Assembly: GCF_900114915.1 (NCBI RefSeq)
Contig: NZ_FOUS01000004.1
Coordinates: 62,001 to 126,000, forward strand
Reading direction: 5' to 3'
Length of the DNA stretch: 64,000 nt
From: Bradyrhizobium sp. Rc3b
GTDB lineage: Bacteria; Pseudomonadota; Alphaproteobacteria; Rhizobiales; Xanthobacteraceae
Shown: positions 61,729 to 64,000 of the stretch, piece by piece
Layout: each line of letters begins with the position of its first letter
Numbering within the stretch: the stretch's first letter is position 1
The notes under the pieces: generated by a model
What the model was told of the DNA's origin: nothing
What the model saw: only the letters and a program-made list of their open reading frames with translations
Databases searched by the model: none
Position numbers and translations under genes: made by a program

Positions 61729-64000
61729 TTGAACTACGCTGGCCAATTTGACGCCGCGATTGCTTTGGATGGCCAGGGTTCCCGCTCGCCCGGCGGTGCC
61801 CATGTCGATTCCTTTACGGCGAAGGCGCACGGTTACGTGCCTGAGGGCGCGTTCGTTGTTCCCGACCCCAACCTGATCTTCAACGGCGAATTCAAGCGTG
61901 CCGGTCTCGATCTCGTGCTGTCCCACGAGGGGCACGAATTCGTCGTTCACGATTATTTCAGGGGCGAAAAGCGTGCCGCGCTCGCCTCGCCCGACGGCGC
62001 CCATCTCACTGGCGAAATCGTCAACGCGCTTACGGGTCATGTCCAGGTTGCTCAGGCCGCGCCCGGCGGCGCGGCCGCAGCCCAGGTCATCGGCCACGTC
62101 ACCAAGCTCGTGGGCAGCGCGACCGCGATCCGCAACGGCGTCTCGGTCATCCTGAACAACGGCGACAACGTCGAGAAGGGTGACGTGGTCTCGACCGGCG
62201 CGGATTCCACGCTCGGCATCACCTTCATCGACGGCACCGTGTTCGGCCTGTCCTCGAATGCGCGGATGGTGTTGAACGAGATGGTCTACGACCCCAACGG
62301 GTCGAGCAATTCCTCGCTGCTGAGCCTCGTCGCCGGCACCATCACCTTCGTCGCCGGCGAGACCGCCAAGCACGGTGACATGAAGATCGACACGCCGGTT
62401 GCCACCATGGGCATCCGCGGCACCGCCGTGCTGACCCAGATCAACTTCGTCGTTCCCGCCGGTGGCGGCGATCCGCAGCCGCAGGCGAGCTTCCAGGTGC
62501 TGGTCGAACCGAACGGCACGACGGGCTCCTACATCCTGTTCGACAAGGTCACGCTGCTGCCGATCGCGACGGTCAACCAGGCCGGCCAGATGATCCAGAT
62601 CAGCGGCGGCAACGTCTCGATCTCCAATGCGCTGATGTCGCCGGATGTTCAGAAGCTGATCACGGACGTGTTCACGCTGAAGTTCACCGACAACAACACC
62701 AACACCAAGCTGACCACGAACTTCACCGACACGCTCACGCCGATGAGCCTGGACGTGGTGTTCAAGTCGGGGGGCGGCGCCGTCGCGACCGCGACATTCG
62801 TCAATCTCAATCCGCAGGGATCGGAGGCGCCCAGCACGTCCACGCCGCCCATCGTGCGTATCCCCGGCCAGCCGATTGTGCAGAGCTTCGACGCCGGCGG
62901 CAATGTGAAGTCGGCGTTCGCGCTGACCGAGCGTGCTGACACCACCGGCGACACGCATTCCGATACGATTTCCGGCCTGATCAGATTCGTCGATCAAAAC
63001 CTCGGCGACCGGCCGACGGTGAGCATCAGCCTCGCCGAAGCGCCGAACTATGTCTACAAGGACGTCGGCCAGCACGACGTCACCGGCTCGCTCTCGGCGC
63101 TCCAGAAGCAGGACATCGCGGCGACCCAGATCCAGATCAACGTCGCCCCCGACGCCGGCAACAATAACAACGGCTCGGCGGTCTGGACGTACACGATCCC
63201 GGACAAAGTCTTCGACTTCCTCGCGGCCGGCGAAACGCTGACGCTGACCTATATGGTCCGCGTCGACACTAATTTCGCAGTCAATCCCGAGTCCAAGTTC
63301 ATCCCGATCACCATCACGGTCACGGGAACGAACGACAAGCCCACCGTCGCGACGTTGGGCGGAACCGTCATCGAGAAGGTCGGGACCGGCAACGAGACTC
63401 TGGATACCATCACGGGCACTGTCACCTTCACCGACGTCGATCTGACCGACCGCCCGATCGTGAGCGCGGCGCTCTCGTCGACCCAGCCGTTCAAATATCT
63501 CGATGCGCAAGGCCACGACATCACGTCGACGCTGACGCCGCAGCAGCTCGCGGCGATCGCCGCCGTCGAGGTGCCGCTGACCGTGGTACAGGGCGCGGGA
63601 AACAGCAATAACGGTTCGGCCACCTGGACCTACAGCGTTCCCGACCATCTGTTCGATTTCCTCGCCAAAGGCGAGAAGCTGACCCTCAACTACGTGGTGC
63701 AAGTCGATGACGGGCACGGCGGTGTCGTCAGCACGCCGGTTACCGTGTCCATCGACGGTGCGGACGTCAATGTCGAGGGCACCAACGACGTGCCGACGAT
63801 CGTCGAAGATCTGACCACGCCGACCGGTGCGGTGACCGAGGATACGGCGGCCACGCTCGCCGCCAACGGCACCATCACATTCAACGAGCCTGATCTCACG
63901 GACACCCACACCGCGAGTTTTTCGCTGAAGTCGACGATTTCGAGCGCGCATCTGCCGGGCTTCAGCGACGGCACCTCGCATATCGGCACGTTCAGCCTCG
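61729..64000 (+). CDS. giant FecR/VCBS-repeat surface protein, 5' part (runs off the window)
   Basis: An open frame from an in-frame stop at 61681 to the window end (757 residues visible from TTG 61729, no stop reached). The start is proposed from product appearance (MNYAGQFDAAIALDGQGSRS); no clear ribosome site is seen. Residues about 1-118 have no recognised fold (NLIFNGEFKRAGLDLVLSHE, FVVHDYFRGEKRAALASPDG). Residues 120-235 are a FecR-type domain (VIGHVTKLVGSATAIRNG, VVSTGADSTLGITFIDGTVF, MGIRGTAV). After a linker, Ig-like VCBS repeats with closing TGTNDKPTV and EGTNDVPTI motifs run to the edge. It is probably secreted by a type I system and cell-surface attached. Confidence 0.82.
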   Translation, partial: MNYAGQFDAAIALDGQGSRSPGGAHVDSFTAKAHGYVPEGAFVVPDPNLIFNGEFKRAGLDLVLSHEGHEFVVHDYFRGEKRAALASPDGAHLTGEIVNALTGHVQVAQAAPGGAAAAQVIGHVTKLVGSATAIRNGVSVILNNGDNVEKGDVVSTGADSTLGITFIDGTVFGLSSNARMVLNEMVYDPNGSSNSSLLSLVAGTITFVAGETAKHGDMKIDTPVATMGIRGTAVLTQINFVVPAGGGDPQPQASFQVLVEPNGTTGSYILFDKVTLLPIATVNQAGQMIQISGGNVSISNALMSPDVQKLITDVFTLKFTDNNTNTKLTTNFTDTLTPMSLDVVFKSGGGAVATATFVNLNPQGSEAPSTSTPPIVRIPGQPIVQSFDAGGNVKSAFALTERADTTGDTHSDTISGLIRFVDQNLGDRPTVSISLAEAPNYVYKDVGQHDVTGSLSALQKQDIAATQIQINVAPDAGNNNNGSAVWTYTIPDKVFDFLAAGETLTLTYMVRVDTNFAVNPESKFIPITITVTGTNDKPTVATLGGTVIEKVGTGNETLDTITGTVTFTDVDLTDRPIVSAALSSTQPFKYLDAQGHDITSTLTPQQLAAIAAVEVPLTVVQGAGNSNNGSATWTYSVPDHLFDFLAKGEKLTLNYVVQVDDGHGGVVSTPVTVSIDGADVNVEGTNDVPTIVEDLTTPTGAVTEDTAATLAANGTITFNEPDLTDTHTASFSLKSTISSAHLPGFSDGTSHIGTFSL

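Noticed and set aside
61699..63981. A 760-codon open frame on the minus strand opposite the giant surface protein
   Set aside because: The plus-strand frame gives a FecR domain and VCBS repeats; the minus frame is Arg/Asp/Gly-rich low-complexity sequence typical of the reverse of GC-rich genes.

Overview
The window is a GC-rich stretch of an alphaproteobacterial chromosome, almost certainly from Bradyrhizobium or a close Nitrobacteraceae relative. The evidence is the strong G/C bias at third codon positions, a TrcR (DUF1013) cell-cycle regulator, an NdvA/ChvA-type glucan exporter, TAXI-TRAP and Liv-type ABC transporters, and many gaps filled with short palindromic repeats of the type scattered through rhizobial genomes. 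I see no rRNA, tRNA, CRISPR array, insertion sequence or prophage. The genus call is inference from gene content and repeat style.

Layout. 1-3.7 kb: a hotdog thioesterase divergent from a CoA-type Nudix hydrolase, then small secreted proteins. 3.9-8.4 kb: a TAXI-TRAP uptake operon (binding protein, fused permease, DUF1850 protein) followed by an SDR oxidoreductase. 8.5-13.4 kb: a membrane protein, a CPA1 Na+/H+ antiporter and two tandem TPR/LprI-like secreted proteins. 13.8-17.1 kb: propionyl-CoA synthetase, a small lipoprotein and an OmpW porin. 17.4-20.7 kb: TrcR divergent from an ispH-thrB-rnhA cluster. 20.9-28.5 kb, minus strand: peroxiredoxin, DUF924 protein, FadD, D-Ala-D-Ala carboxypeptidase, glucan exporter and an orphan substrate-binding protein. 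28.8-34.7 kb, plus strand: HisE-like protein, DedA/YqaA protein, aspartate ammonia-lyase, nitronate monooxygenase and thioesterase. 34.7-37.7 kb: an acyl-CoA ligase whose 3' side carries two micro-ORFs and a foldable element, then a second nitronate monooxygenase. 37.8-49.5 kb: envelope proteins of unknown role, a winged-helix/TolB/TPR regulator, a PcaB-like lyase, an M29 aminopeptidase, a SUKH-like protein, a cupin, hydrolases and a VapBC module. 49.5-51.8 kb: an ABC exporter. 52.1-58.9 kb: a complete Liv-type ABC importer with an acyl-CoA ligase inside the operon. 59.1-64 kb: a third LprI-like protein, a LapG-like periplasmic cysteine protease and, divergent from it, the 5' end of a giant FecR/VCBS-repeat surface protein that runs off the right edge.

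Common themes are carboxylic-acid uptake coupled to CoA chemistry (four acyl-CoA ligases, two thioesterases, TAXI-TRAP and Liv transporters) and envelope or surface biology (LprI-like proteins, carboxypeptidase, glucan export, adhesin and its candidate protease). The points most worth a second look are the divergent protease/adhesin pair at the right edge, the micro-ORF and folded-element cluster at 34.74-35.05 kb, and the recurrent placement of dispersed palindromes so that they supply the stop codon of the preceding gene.
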